Shown: piece by piece, positions 17,554-26,276 of the stretch
How the letters are laid out: the number at the start of each line of letters is the position of its first letter
Numbering within the stretch: position 1 is the stretch's first letter
Origin: Lachnospiraceae bacterium
Lineage (GTDB): Bacteria; Bacillota; Clostridia; Lachnospirales; Lachnospiraceae
DNA length: 64,000 bases
Assembly (NCBI GenBank): GCA_029338735.1
Contig: JAQYAY010000027.1
Location: 1 to 64,000, forward strand
Direction of reading: 5' to 3'
The notes under the pieces: model-generated
Seen by the model: the letters and a program-made list of their open reading frames with translations, nothing else
What the model was told of the DNA's origin: nothing
The model's database searches: none
Made by a program: the position numbers and the translations under genes

Positions 17554-19088
17554 TCATTTGCTGCCAGTTTCGGCACTACTTCAGATGTTCTCATCGTGAT
17601 TTTCGGAGAACCCTTGCCCTCGATATAGTCCTTTGTGATCGTGACTTCACCGATATTCGGATCCTTCGGGATCTCATACATGATATCATTCATGAACTCC
17701 TCGATGATGGAACGGAGCGCACGGGCTCCAAGCTTTCTCTTCTGAGCCTCTTCTGCTATGTAGTCTAGCGCTTCCGTCTCGAAATTGAGCTTCACTTCAT
17801 CAAGAGATAAGAGCTTCTGGTACTGCTTGATAATAGCATTCTTCGGCTCTGTCAGGATCCTGACCAGCATCTCCTTGCTGAGTGGCTGAAGCGTGCAGAT
17901 CACAGGCAGTCGGCCGATGAACTCAGGGATGAATCCGAACTTGCGGAGATCCTCAGATGTCACCTTGTCGAGGATATTCTCATCATTGTCATACTCATCA
18001 CCGAGATCTGAAACGAATCCGATAGAACTTGACTTCTTGAGTCTCTCTTTTATCACATCGGTAAGTCTGGGGAAAGCACCGCCGCAGATAAACAGGATAT
18101 TGCTTGTATCAACGATAGTCATTGGAACCATAGCATTTTTGCTTGATGCTCCGACAGGTACTTCGACCTCGGCTCCCTCGAGAAGCTTCAGCATTCCCTG
18201 CTGTACAGACTCACCATTGATATCACGGTTTGTAGCAGAATTCTTCTTGGCGAGCTTGTCTATCTCATCGATAAAGATAATACCCTTCTCGGCCTTTTCC
18301 ACATCATTGTCAGCTGCTGCAAGGAGCTTGCTCACAACCGACTCAATGTCATCACCGATATAGCCAGCTTCTGTAAGGGATGTCGCATCGGTGATTGCAA
18401 GAGGTACATCGAGAAGCCTGGCAAGAGTCTTGACCATATATGTCTTTCCTGAACCGGTAGGACCGAGCATCAGGATATTGCTCTTCTCGAGCTCCACATC
18501 ATCGTCATCACTGTCAAGCAGATTCTCACTCTCAATGACTCTCTTGTAATGATTGTAGACAGCGACAGATATGATCTTCTTGGCCTTGTCCTGTCCGACT
18601 ATATACTCGTCAAGCTTTGCCTTGATCTTGTGAGGAGGCGGAATATTCTTGATATCAATTACAGGCTCTTCCTGCTTGTCTCCATTCTTACCCTCTGCCT
18701 TCTTTTCCTTTTTCTTCTTGAGCTTCTGATTCTCAGGAACTCCGGGAGTGGTCTGAAGAAAGCTTGCTATGTCATTCAGATTGAAGACTGGCAGGTTGCC
18801 AAAATTCGAATTGTTTGTCGAATGCGAATCATCCGGATCGAGCTGTGAAAATCCTCCAGGGAAAAAAGATCCCGGAGCATAACTACCCATCGTATCGAAC
18901 GTCTTCTGCATGCAGTCATAGCATATGGAAATGCCGCCCGGAATATGGATCATCTTGCCGGCGACATGCTCCGGACGTCTGCACATATAGCAGATGTCCT
19001 CGTAGTCGGAATCATCTTCATTTTTATTTTCCCCGGACACATCTGTTATCTTGTCATCAGGTACTTCTCTGAAATCATTATTACTCAT
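17550..19088 (-). CDS. clpX: ClpX-type AAA+ unfoldase with extended linker
   Basis: 512 residues from the chosen start MSNNDFREV (19088); the usual ClpX is 410-430. The N-terminal zinc domain has C33/C36 and C56/C59. A Ser/Asn/Lys-rich linker (about 65-145) accounts for the extra length. The AAA+ core has Walker A GPTGSGKT (209-216), pore loop GYIGDD (usual GYVGED), Walker B FIDEID (272-277) and KFGFIPEFIGRLP. The ClpP-docking IGF tripeptide is at 356-358, so it should work with ClpP although clpP and tig are not adjacent. It could be a second ClpX paralogue. No good ribosome site is seen before the ATG. Confidence 0.85.
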   Translation of the reverse strand: MSNNDFREVPDDKITDVSGENKNEDDSDYEDICYMCRRPEHVAGKMIHIPGGISICYDCMQKTFDTMGSYAPGSFFPGGFSQLDPDDSHSTNNSNFGNLPVFNLNDIASFLQTTPGVPENQKLKKKKEKKAEGKNGDKQEEPVIDIKNIPPPHKIKAKLDEYIVGQDKAKKIISVAVYNHYKRVIESENLLDSDDDDVELEKSNILMLGPTGSGKTYMVKTLARLLDVPLAITDATSLTEAGYIGDDIESVVSKLLAAADNDVEKAEKGIIFIDEIDKLAKKNSATNRDINGESVQQGMLKLLEGAEVEVPVGASSKNAMVPMTIVDTSNILFICGGAFPRLTDVIKERLKKSSSIGFVSDLGDEYDNDENILDKVTSEDLRKFGFIPEFIGRLPVICTLQPLSKEMLVRILTEPKNAIIKQYQKLLSLDEVKLNFETEALDYIAEEAQKRKLGARALRSIIEEFMNDIMYEIPKDPNIGEVTITKDYIEGKGSPKITMRTSEVVPKLAANE

Positions 19089-19115
19089 AGTATTATCAAT
19101 TAAGAGATGTGAAGA

Positions 19116-19239
19116 CGACACAGAAGTTGCGAACGGCAATAGCGTGACGCCGGCGCTTAGCGGCTGTTTTTCAAGCCGCTTATGCGTCCGCTGCGTCTAA
19201 GCATTAGCGAGAGCGTGCCGTGAGCAACTATCTGTGTCG
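19116..19239 (-). repeat. Long-hairpin element H3
   Basis: The arms CGACACAGAAGTTGC (19116-19130) and GCAACTATCTGTGTCG (19224-19239) pair except for one bulged base. The core on the minus strand carries the same ordered blocks as H1 (AGTTGCTC, CGCTCTCGCT, CGGACGCATA, GCGGCTTGAAA, ACAGCCGC, AAGCGCCGGCGT). It sits between glgP and clpX. Compared with H1 the arms differ in sequence but keep pairing. Confidence 0.85.
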
Positions 19240-19259
19240 GCTGAGCATCAACTTTTCTG

Positions 19260-21737
19260 TCACTCCTCATCAATAAGCGGGGACACAACGACATGATCAA
19301 GATGCCAGATGTCGTCCACATACTGCTGTATAGTACGGTCAGATGAGAACTTGCCGCAGCATGCGGTGTTCATCATAGCCATGCGTGTCCACTTCTTCTC
19401 ATCCTGATATGTCTCGGAAATCTTGGCCTGCGCATCAGCATAGGATCTGAAATCCTTGAGGTTAAAGTACGTATCAGCGTACTGTGTATCGTTCGTATTC
19501 AGCAGAGAATTGTAGATAGGTCTGAACAGCTCGGTATTGTCAGGGCTGTAAAAGCCATTGATGAGCTGCATCAGAACCTTTCTGATGTCCTGATCAGAAT
19601 TGAAGATATCCATAGGATTGTAATCTCTCTTCTGCTCATGCTCGATGACCTCATCAGCGCTCATACCAAAGATGAATGCGTTCTCCTTACCCATCTCATC
19701 TACCATCTCTACGGTAGCTCCGTCCATGGTTCCGATCGTCACGGCACCATTCAGCATGAACTTCATATTTGAAGTACCGGAAGCCTCCTTCGATGCAGTA
19801 GAGATCTGCTCAGAAACATCGGCCGCAGCAAAGATCAGCTCTGCGTTACTCACCTTGTAGTCTTCGATGAATACGACCTTTATCTTGTTATTGATGCTCT
19901 TATCATTATTGATGACAGCCGCTACATTATTGATGAGCTTGATCGTAAGCTTTGCAATACGATAGCCTGCTGCAGCCTTGGCACCGAAGATATATGTCTT
20001 AGGATAATAAGGAATCTCCGGATGCTCCTTGAGCTGATTGTACTCATACATGACATGCAGAATATTGAGCAGCTGTCTCTTGTACTCATGCAGTCTCTTG
20101 ACCTGTACATCGAAGATGGAGTTCGGATCTACATCAATTCCATTATGATCCTTGATATACTTTGCCAGACGGACCTTGTTCTTGTACTTTATAGTACGTA
20201 CCTCCTGCTGAGCCTTTTCATCATCAACAAATACCTTGAGCTTGCTCATCTGTGAAAGGTCTGTGATCCAGCCGTCTCCGATCTTGTCTGAAACCCATGA
20301 TGCAAGAAGCGGATTGCCATGGAGCAGGAATCTCCTCTGGGTGATACCATTGGTCTTGTTGTTGAACTTCTCAGGATACATCTCGTAGAAGTCCTTCAGA
20401 GTCTCCTTCTTCAGAATCTCTGTATGAAGTCTTGCAACACCATTTACTGAGAATGCTGCTGCAATAGCGAGATATGCCATACGTACCTGACCATTATAGA
20501 TGATGGCCATACGGTCTACCTTGCCCTGATCTCCCGGGTATTTCTCCTGGATCTGCAGGCAGAAACGTCGGTTGATCTCTTCGACAATATTGTAGATACG
20601 AGGAAGCAGTCTTGAGAAAATCTCAATAGGCCATTTCTCAAGAGCCTCGTTCATGATTGTGTGGTTTGTATATGCTACGCAGTGAGTCGTGATCTCCCAG
20701 GCCTCATCCCAGCCAAGACCCTCGACATCCATCAGGAGTCTCATGAGCTCAGCTACTGTAAGAGTAGGATGTGTATCATTCATCTGGAACACAACCTTTT
20801 TCGGAAGGTCATGGATATCGCTGTGATACTTTTTGAATCTCTGGATAGCTCTCTGAAGAGATGCAGATACGAAGAAGTACTGCTGCTTCAGACGAAGCTC
20901 CTTACCGGAAATATGGTTGTCATTCGGATAGAGGACTTCTACAAGTGATCTTGCAAGGTTCTCATCCTCAACTGCCTTCTGATAATCACCCTTGTCAAAT
21001 GACTCAAGTGAAAATACCTGCTTCGGCTGTGCATCCCAGATCATCAGGGAATTGACTACGTGGTTGTTGTAGCCGACAATCGGCATATCATATGGTACTG
21101 CAAGAACTGAATTGTAGTTCTCCTGGATGAACTTGATATTGCCATCAGGGCCAACCTCAGAACGTACATATCCTCCGAACTTGACCTCAAAGGTGTACTC
21201 TTCACGCTTCAGCTCGAACGGGTAGCCATCCTTGAGCCAGTCATCAGGAACTTCCTTCTGATAGCCATCCTCGATCTTCTGCTTGAACATACCGTATCTG
21301 TAGCGGATTCCGCATCCATATGCCGGATAGCCAAGAGTAGAAAGAGAATCAAGGAAACATGCTGCAAGTCTTCCAAGTCCGCCGTTTCCAAGAGCCGGAT
21401 CCGGCTCCTGATCCTCTATGGATACGATATCCACGCCCAGCTCATCAAGAGCCTGCTTGAACTCATCGTATACACAGAGGTTAAGCATATTGTTGCCAAG
21501 GGCACGGCCCATCAGGAACTCCATTGACATGTAGTAGACAGTCTTAGGATCTTCCTTTTCCATTGCTTTCTGGGTTGCAAGCCAGTCATCAATGATCTCG
21601 TCCTTTACCACCAGAGAAACTGCCTGGAATATCTCCTTCTCTGTTGCCTCTTTAAACTCTTTACGATAAAGATGCTTTACGTTCTGCTTTATCTCGTCCT
21701 TGATAGTGTCCTTGTCCAGTTTCTCTAAATGGCTCAT
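19260..21737 (-). CDS. glgP: Glycogen/starch phosphorylase
   Basis: 825 residues. A GT35 enzyme that releases glucose-1-phosphate from alpha-1,4-glucans using pyridoxal phosphate. The hallmark EASGTSNMKFMLNG holds the PLP-binding lysine. DPALGNGGLGRLAACFLDSL, MNDTHPT and QVKRLHEYKRQLLN are further family motifs. No other glycogen genes are adjacent; pgcA at 45793 could pass its product to glucose-6-phosphate. It is flanked downstream by hairpin H3. Confidence 0.97.
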   Translation of the reverse strand: MSHLEKLDKDTIKDEIKQNVKHLYRKEFKEATEKEIFQAVSLVVKDEIIDDWLATQKAMEKEDPKTVYYMSMEFLMGRALGNNMLNLCVYDEFKQALDELGVDIVSIEDQEPDPALGNGGLGRLAACFLDSLSTLGYPAYGCGIRYRYGMFKQKIEDGYQKEVPDDWLKDGYPFELKREEYTFEVKFGGYVRSEVGPDGNIKFIQENYNSVLAVPYDMPIVGYNNHVVNSLMIWDAQPKQVFSLESFDKGDYQKAVEDENLARSLVEVLYPNDNHISGKELRLKQQYFFVSASLQRAIQRFKKYHSDIHDLPKKVVFQMNDTHPTLTVAELMRLLMDVEGLGWDEAWEITTHCVAYTNHTIMNEALEKWPIEIFSRLLPRIYNIVEEINRRFCLQIQEKYPGDQGKVDRMAIIYNGQVRMAYLAIAAAFSVNGVARLHTEILKKETLKDFYEMYPEKFNNKTNGITQRRFLLHGNPLLASWVSDKIGDGWITDLSQMSKLKVFVDDEKAQQEVRTIKYKNKVRLAKYIKDHNGIDVDPNSIFDVQVKRLHEYKRQLLNILHVMYEYNQLKEHPEIPYYPKTYIFGAKAAAGYRIAKLTIKLINNVAAVINNDKSINNKIKVVFIEDYKVSNAELIFAAADVSEQISTASKEASGTSNMKFMLNGAVTIGTMDGATVEMVDEMGKENAFIFGMSADEVIEHEQKRDYNPMDIFNSDQDIRKVLMQLINGFYSPDNTELFRPIYNSLLNTNDTQYADTYFNLKDFRSYADAQAKISETYQDEKKWTRMAMMNTACCGKFSSDRTIQQYVDDIWHLDHVVVSPLIDEE

Positions 21738-21777
21738 AATGTCCTCCCTGCGTACTAGTCGCCTACGTCTCCTTGAC

Positions 21778-24700
21778 TTAGTCCTGGTTCTTTTTAACCG
21801 AAAGTGAAACCTTCTCTCCGTTGATGTTCCACTCCTTCTTATAACCTTCAGGTATATCTCCTTCCGTAATACTGTCGGCTAAAGTCTCACCACTTATGAT
21901 ATCACTATTCTTTTCAAAAATCTCTTTGATCCTGTCATTGCCTGAATAGCCCACAGAGATGCGGTCCATGACCTCGAATCCTGCTTCTTTTCTCATTGTC
22001 TGGATCTTGGAGATCAGTTCTCTGACAAATCCCTCTTCAATGAGTTCTGGTGTCAGGTTCGTATCCATGACTACTGTGACTCCTCCATTGCTGCTTGTCA
22101 CATAGCCCGGCTCTGCCTCTTCAGTGATCAGAAGGTCATCCTTTGACAGCTCAATACTGCTATCTATCTCAGGGAACTTCAGAACTCCGTTCTCATTAAG
22201 CTCTGTCATTGCCTTGTTGCCATCAAGCTCCTTAAGGGCTGCCTGAATCTTGCCAAGGAACTTACCGTACTTAGGTCCTACAGTCTTGAGCTGTGGCTTG
22301 AAGGTATATGTCGTGAGGTCTGATACGTCATCCCTGAACTCTGCTTTCTTTACATTGAGTTCGTCTGCGATGATATCTGTATAGAACTTGTCGAGCTTCT
22401 CATCAGCCTTGATAAACATCTGAGCGAGAGGCTGTCTGTTCTTGATATTGCTTGCGTTACGGCAGGCACGTCCTGCTACTACAATCTTCAGAAGCTCGCC
22501 CATCTTGTCCTCGAGATCTTTGTCAATGTATGACTCATTGACCTCTGGGAAGCTGCAGAGATGGATTGACTCAGGTGCTGAGGCGTCTACTTTTCTTACG
22601 ATATTCTGATAGATCTCTTCTGTCATGAACGGGATCATCGGTGCTGCAGTCTTGGAGATCGTTACGAGACAGATGTAAAGAGTCTCATAAGCATTGACTT
22701 TGTCCTGCTCCATGCCCTTTGCCCAGAATCTCTCACGGCAGCGGCGTACATACCAGTTAGACAGCTCGTCTACGAATGACTCCAGAGCTCTTGCAGCCTC
22801 AGGAATCTTGTAGTTTCCGAGATCACTGTCTACTTCACCGACCGTAGAGTTGAGTCTCGACAGGATCCATCTGTCCATTACAGGCAGCTTGTCATAGTCG
22901 AGCGTGTACTTCGTCGGGTCGAAATTGTCAATATTCGCATACAGCACATAGAATGCGTATGTATTCCAGAGTGTAGATAAGAACTTCTTCTGACCGTCCT
23001 TTACAGCATCCTCATGGAATTTGTTTGGAAGCCATGGTGCTGAGTTGATGTAGAAATACCATCTGATCGCATCTGCACCGAACTGATCGAGTGCCTCGAA
23101 CGGATCCACTGCATTGCCCTTACTCTTACTCATCTTCTGACCGTTCTTATCCTGTACATGTCCAAGAACGATGACATTCTTGTATGGTGCACAATGGAAA
23201 AGAATAGTAGACTCTGCCATCAGTGAATAGAACCATCCACGGGTCTGGTCCACAGCCTCTGAGATGAACTCTGCCGGGAACTGCTCCCTGAATGTATCCT
23301 GATTCTCGAATGGGTAATGGTGCTGTGCATATGGCATAGCTCCTGAATCGAACCAGCAGTCAAGCACCTCAGGGATGCGGTGCATTGTCTTGCCGCACTT
23401 AGGGCACTTGTATGTCACCTTGTCGATATATGGTCTGTGGAGCTCAACCTTTGCATCATCAGGATTGCCGGTCTTCTCTGCGAGCTCTGCCCTGCTGCCA
23501 ATTGCTTCCTGATATCCGCAGTCTTCGCACTCCCAGATATTCATCGGGGTGCCCCAGTATCTGTTACGTGAAACGCCCCAGTCCTGAACGTTCTCGAGCC
23601 AGTTGCCGAATCTGCCTTCACCGATTGTAGGAGGGATCCAGTTGACCGTCTTATTGTTGGCGACGAGCTCATCCCTGACGTCTGTCATCTTGATGAACCA
23701 TGACTCACGTGCATAGTAGATGAGCGGTGTATCGCATCTCCAGCAGTGAGGGTAGTCATGCTCGAACTTCGGAGCATCGAAGAGAAGTTCCCTCTTATCA
23801 AGATCCTTAAGTACCTCCGGATCTGCCTTCTTGACAAAGAGTCCTGCAAACGGTGTCTCCTCTGTCATATCACCCTTATCATCTACGAACTGGATGAATG
23901 GCAGGTCGTAGTTACGGCCGATACGGGCATCATCTTCACCGAAAGCCGGTGCGATATGTACGATTCCGGTACCATCTGTCATCGTAACGTAATTATCTAC
24001 TGTTACGAAATGTGCCTTCTTGTGCTGCTTTGCAGCTCTGTCTGCCGCACACTGATACAGAGGCTCATATTCTCTGTTTTCAAGGTCACAACCCTTGTAT
24101 TTCTCTAATACTTCGTATGCAGGTGTATCGTCTGTTGCGAATCTGCCTAATACCTTGTCGAGAAGTGCTTCTGCCAGATAATACGTATATCCGTCTGCGC
24201 ACTTTACCTTGACATAGGTCTCGTCCGGATTCACGCAGAGTGCTGTATTCGATGGAAGTGTCCACGGTGTAGTCGTCCAGGCAAGGAAATATGCATCCTC
24301 ACCCTTGGCCTTGAAACGTACGATTGCTGAGCGTTCCTTTACAGTCTTATATCCCTGTGCAACTTCCTGTGCTGACAGAGGTGTTCCACAGCGAGGACAG
24401 TAAGGAACTACTTTGAAGCCCTTGTACAGAAGACCCTTGTTCCAGATCTCCTTCAGAGCCCACCACTCAGACTCGATGAAATTATTGTCATAGGTGATAT
24501 ATGGATGCTTCATGTCTGCCCAGAATCCTACCTGGTCAGAGAACTTCTCCCACATACCCTTGTATTTCCAGACGCTTTCCTTACACTTTTTGACAAATGG
24601 CTCAATACCGTACTTCTCGATCTGATCCTTGCCGTTGAGTCCGAGCTCTTTCTCGACCTCGAGTTCTACAGGCAGTCCGTGTGTATCCCAGCCGGCCTTC

Positions 24701-24954
24701 CTTGGCACATACTTGCCCTTCATGGTCCGGTATCTAGGGATCATATCCTTGATGACTCTTGTCAGTACGTGTCCTATATGTGGCTTGCCGTTTGCCGTCG
24801 GAGGTCCGTCATAGAAAGTATAGGTCTCTCCCTTGCCCTTATTCTCTTCCTCTGACTTCTCGAAGATATTCTCATCTCTCCAGAACTTCTCGACCTGATG
24901 CTCACGGCCGACGAAATCCATGTCAGTATTTACGCTGTCGTAGATAGTTTTCAT
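21778..24954 (-). CDS. ileS: Isoleucyl-tRNA synthetase
   Basis: 1058 residues. A class I synthetase with HIGH at 59-62 (GPPTANGKPHIGH) and KMSKS near 605. A CP1 editing domain contains AWTTTPWTLPSN and a C-terminal anticodon-binding region follows. The start MKTIYDSVN at 24954 has AAAGGA 9 nt upstream; six earlier codons overlap that site. The overall sequence (CDTPLIYYARESWF, YVRRCRERFW) resembles the eukaryote-like, often mupirocin-resistant IleRS type, an inference from length and motifs. The 128-nt upstream gap holds a GAACT repeat and no T-box. Confidence 0.96.
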   Translation of the reverse strand: MKTIYDSVNTDMDFVGREHQVEKFWRDENIFEKSEEENKGKGETYTFYDGPPTANGKPHIGHVLTRVIKDMIPRYRTMKGKYVPRKAGWDTHGLPVELEVEKELGLNGKDQIEKYGIEPFVKKCKESVWKYKGMWEKFSDQVGFWADMKHPYITYDNNFIESEWWALKEIWNKGLLYKGFKVVPYCPRCGTPLSAQEVAQGYKTVKERSAIVRFKAKGEDAYFLAWTTTPWTLPSNTALCVNPDETYVKVKCADGYTYYLAEALLDKVLGRFATDDTPAYEVLEKYKGCDLENREYEPLYQCAADRAAKQHKKAHFVTVDNYVTMTDGTGIVHIAPAFGEDDARIGRNYDLPFIQFVDDKGDMTEETPFAGLFVKKADPEVLKDLDKRELLFDAPKFEHDYPHCWRCDTPLIYYARESWFIKMTDVRDELVANNKTVNWIPPTIGEGRFGNWLENVQDWGVSRNRYWGTPMNIWECEDCGYQEAIGSRAELAEKTGNPDDAKVELHRPYIDKVTYKCPKCGKTMHRIPEVLDCWFDSGAMPYAQHHYPFENQDTFREQFPAEFISEAVDQTRGWFYSLMAESTILFHCAPYKNVIVLGHVQDKNGQKMSKSKGNAVDPFEALDQFGADAIRWYFYINSAPWLPNKFHEDAVKDGQKKFLSTLWNTYAFYVLYANIDNFDPTKYTLDYDKLPVMDRWILSRLNSTVGEVDSDLGNYKIPEAARALESFVDELSNWYVRRCRERFWAKGMEQDKVNAYETLYICLVTISKTAAPMIPFMTEEIYQNIVRKVDASAPESIHLCSFPEVNESYIDKDLEDKMGELLKIVVAGRACRNASNIKNRQPLAQMFIKADEKLDKFYTDIIADELNVKKAEFRDDVSDLTTYTFKPQLKTVGPKYGKFLGKIQAALKELDGNKAMTELNENGVLKFPEIDSSIELSKDDLLITEEAEPGYVTSSNGGVTVVMDTNLTPELIEEGFVRELISKIQTMRKEAGFEVMDRISVGYSGNDRIKEIFEKNSDIISGETLADSITEGDIPEGYKKEWNINGEKVSLSVKKNQD

Positions 24955-24979
24955 ATACGCAGATCCTTTCATTTATTTT

Positions 24980-25040
24980 AGTTCATAGTTCGTAGTTCAT
25001 AGTTCTTAGCTATTAACCCAGAACTCAGAACTACGAACTA
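24980..25040. repeat. GTTCATAGTTCGTAGTTC inverted repeat
   Basis: Direct repeats of TAGTTC on the left arm (24987-25007) pair with GAACTCAGAACTACGAACT on the right (25021-25039). It lies just upstream of ileS and forms a long, GC-poor hairpin when transcribed. A shorter related string (CTTCTAACTTCCAACTT) follows the YdcF-like gene start near 6330. It is probably an intergenic repeat, not a T-box. Confidence 0.6.
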
Positions 25041-25082
25041 TTAAACCCTGAATGATAATTCTATGTGCTTATGGCTTCTTTG

Positions 25083-25574
25083 TCAAGGCTTCATCTCATT
25101 TATGGTGAAATGCAGCTCTCCATCCCGGTCCACATCTATCGTCGCAAATGTCGGAATTCTGCCCGGCTGGCGTGGCAGTGAGATGGATCCGGGATTCAGG
25201 ATCGTCATTCCTTCTGCCTGTACGAGCTCAGGAATATGCGTGTGTCCGTAGATGGCCACATCGCAGCCTTCCTTCTGTGCTGCCTCTATCAGATCATAGT
25301 CCGAATACTTCACATCATACATGTGCCCGTGTGTCATGAAGATCTTGTGCTTCCCGAGTGAAGTCACCTGGTACAGCGGCGCATCGCTTCCCCAGTCGCA
25401 GTTTCCTCTCACATAGAAAAATGGTACGCCGCACTCTGCTCTGATCTCATCCTCATACCCCTGTGCATCTCCAAGGTGATAAATTATATCCGGCTGCGTC
25501 TGTATGATGGCACGGTCGAGATTTTCCTGCCTGCCATGTGAATCGCTTACCACAAGGACTAGTGTATCGTTCAT
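25083..25574 (-). CDS. YfcE/MJ0936-family phosphodiesterase
   Basis: A 163-residue calcineurin-like metallophosphoesterase. The metal-binding motifs are complete: VSDSHG near the N-terminus, HLGDAQG, RGNCD, MTHGHMYDVK and GHTHIPE. Family members hydrolyse phosphodiester model substrates; the physiological target is unknown. GAAGGAGACC precedes the ATG. It follows rdgB by 21 nt, the rdgB-yfcE pairing common in Firmicutes. Confidence 0.9.
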   Translation of the reverse strand: MNDTLVLVVSDSHGRQENLDRAIIQTQPDIIYHLGDAQGYEDEIRAECGVPFFYVRGNCDWGSDAPLYQVTSLGKHKIFMTHGHMYDVKYSDYDLIEAAQKEGCDVAIYGHTHIPELVQAEGMTILNPGSISLPRQPGRIPTFATIDVDRDGELHFTINEMKP

Positions 25575-25595
25575 ATAGGTCTCCTTCGTGAGGGA

Positions 25596-26192
25596 TTATA
25601 TCCTCTTAACCAGCTCTTCCCTCATCGCTCTCATCGCCTGTCCCCTGTGAGATATAGCATTCTTTTCATCCGGAGACAGTACTGCAGTTGAGCAGTTCTG
25701 CGGCTCTACGAAAAAAATAGGATCGTATCCGAATCCGTTCTCACCCTCCGCATGGTCTCCTATATAGCCTTCCATCACACCTGTCTTCGTAAATGAATCT
25801 CCATCAGGCATGATGACAGCCATAGCACAGACGAATCTCGCCGTGCGCTTATCCTTCGGTACGCCCTGAAGACGTTCGAGAATCTTTGCATTCTTGATAT
25901 CATATGAGGTATCTTCTCCAAGATATCTGGCAGAATAGATCCCAGGCTCACCATTTAATGCATCAACCACGAGTCCTGAATCATCCGCTATCACTATGCA
26001 TTCCGGAGCGAGATCATGTACAGCCTTTGCCTTGATCATCGCATTTTCTTCAAATGTCTTCCCGTTCTCATCTATATCAGGATCAAGTCCTGCTTCCTTC
26101 ATCGAAATGATCTCACAAGCCACATCCTTTAGGATCTCGTGGCATTCCCTGACCTTATTTTTATTTCCTGTAGCAAATATTATCTTATTCAT
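25596..26192 (-). CDS. rdgB: Non-canonical purine NTP pyrophosphatase (RdgB/HAM1)
   Basis: 198 residues. It hydrolyses dITP, ITP and XTP to monophosphates, keeping deaminated purines out of nucleic acids. Signatures are FATGNKNKVREC at the start, ADDSGLVVDALNGEPGIYSARY, and GENGFGYDPIFF with the terminal SHRGQAMRAM. AAGGAAAAT precedes the ATG. It is separated from the amidase gene by REP-like copy C. Confidence 0.95.
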   Translation of the reverse strand: MNKIIFATGNKNKVRECHEILKDVACEIISMKEAGLDPDIDENGKTFEENAMIKAKAVHDLAPECIVIADDSGLVVDALNGEPGIYSARYLGEDTSYDIKNAKILERLQGVPKDKRTARFVCAMAVIMPDGDSFTKTGVMEGYIGDHAEGENGFGYDPIFFVEPQNCSTAVLSPDEKNAISHRGQAMRAMREELVKRI

Positions 26193-26204
26193 ATTTTCCT
26201 TCCA

Positions 26205-26270
26205 GACAGGGCGGTTCTCCTGTCTTTTTAGTTAAATTTATTTATTTAAAAAGACAGGAGAACCGTCCCC
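26205..26270. repeat. REP-like inverted repeat, copy C
   Basis: The left arm (26205-26230) reads GACAGGGCGGTTCTCCTGTC then T-rich. The right arm (26248-26270) is A-rich then GACAGGAGAACCGTCCCC. The arms are nearly perfect complements. It lies between the amidase stop and the rdgB start. The bases just before it on the amidase side are also repeat-like (TCCCTGTCCTCTGACTCC). Confidence 0.9.
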
Positions 26271-26276
26271 TTGTCC

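Noticed and set aside
10281-19239. CRISPR array or insertion sequence for the hairpin elements
   Set aside because: Copies are single, kilobases apart, have no spacers and encode no transposase.
24955-25082. T-box leader upstream of ileS
   Set aside because: The gap is only 128 nt, holds a GAACT repeat hairpin, and lacks the conserved T-box sequence and specifier loop.
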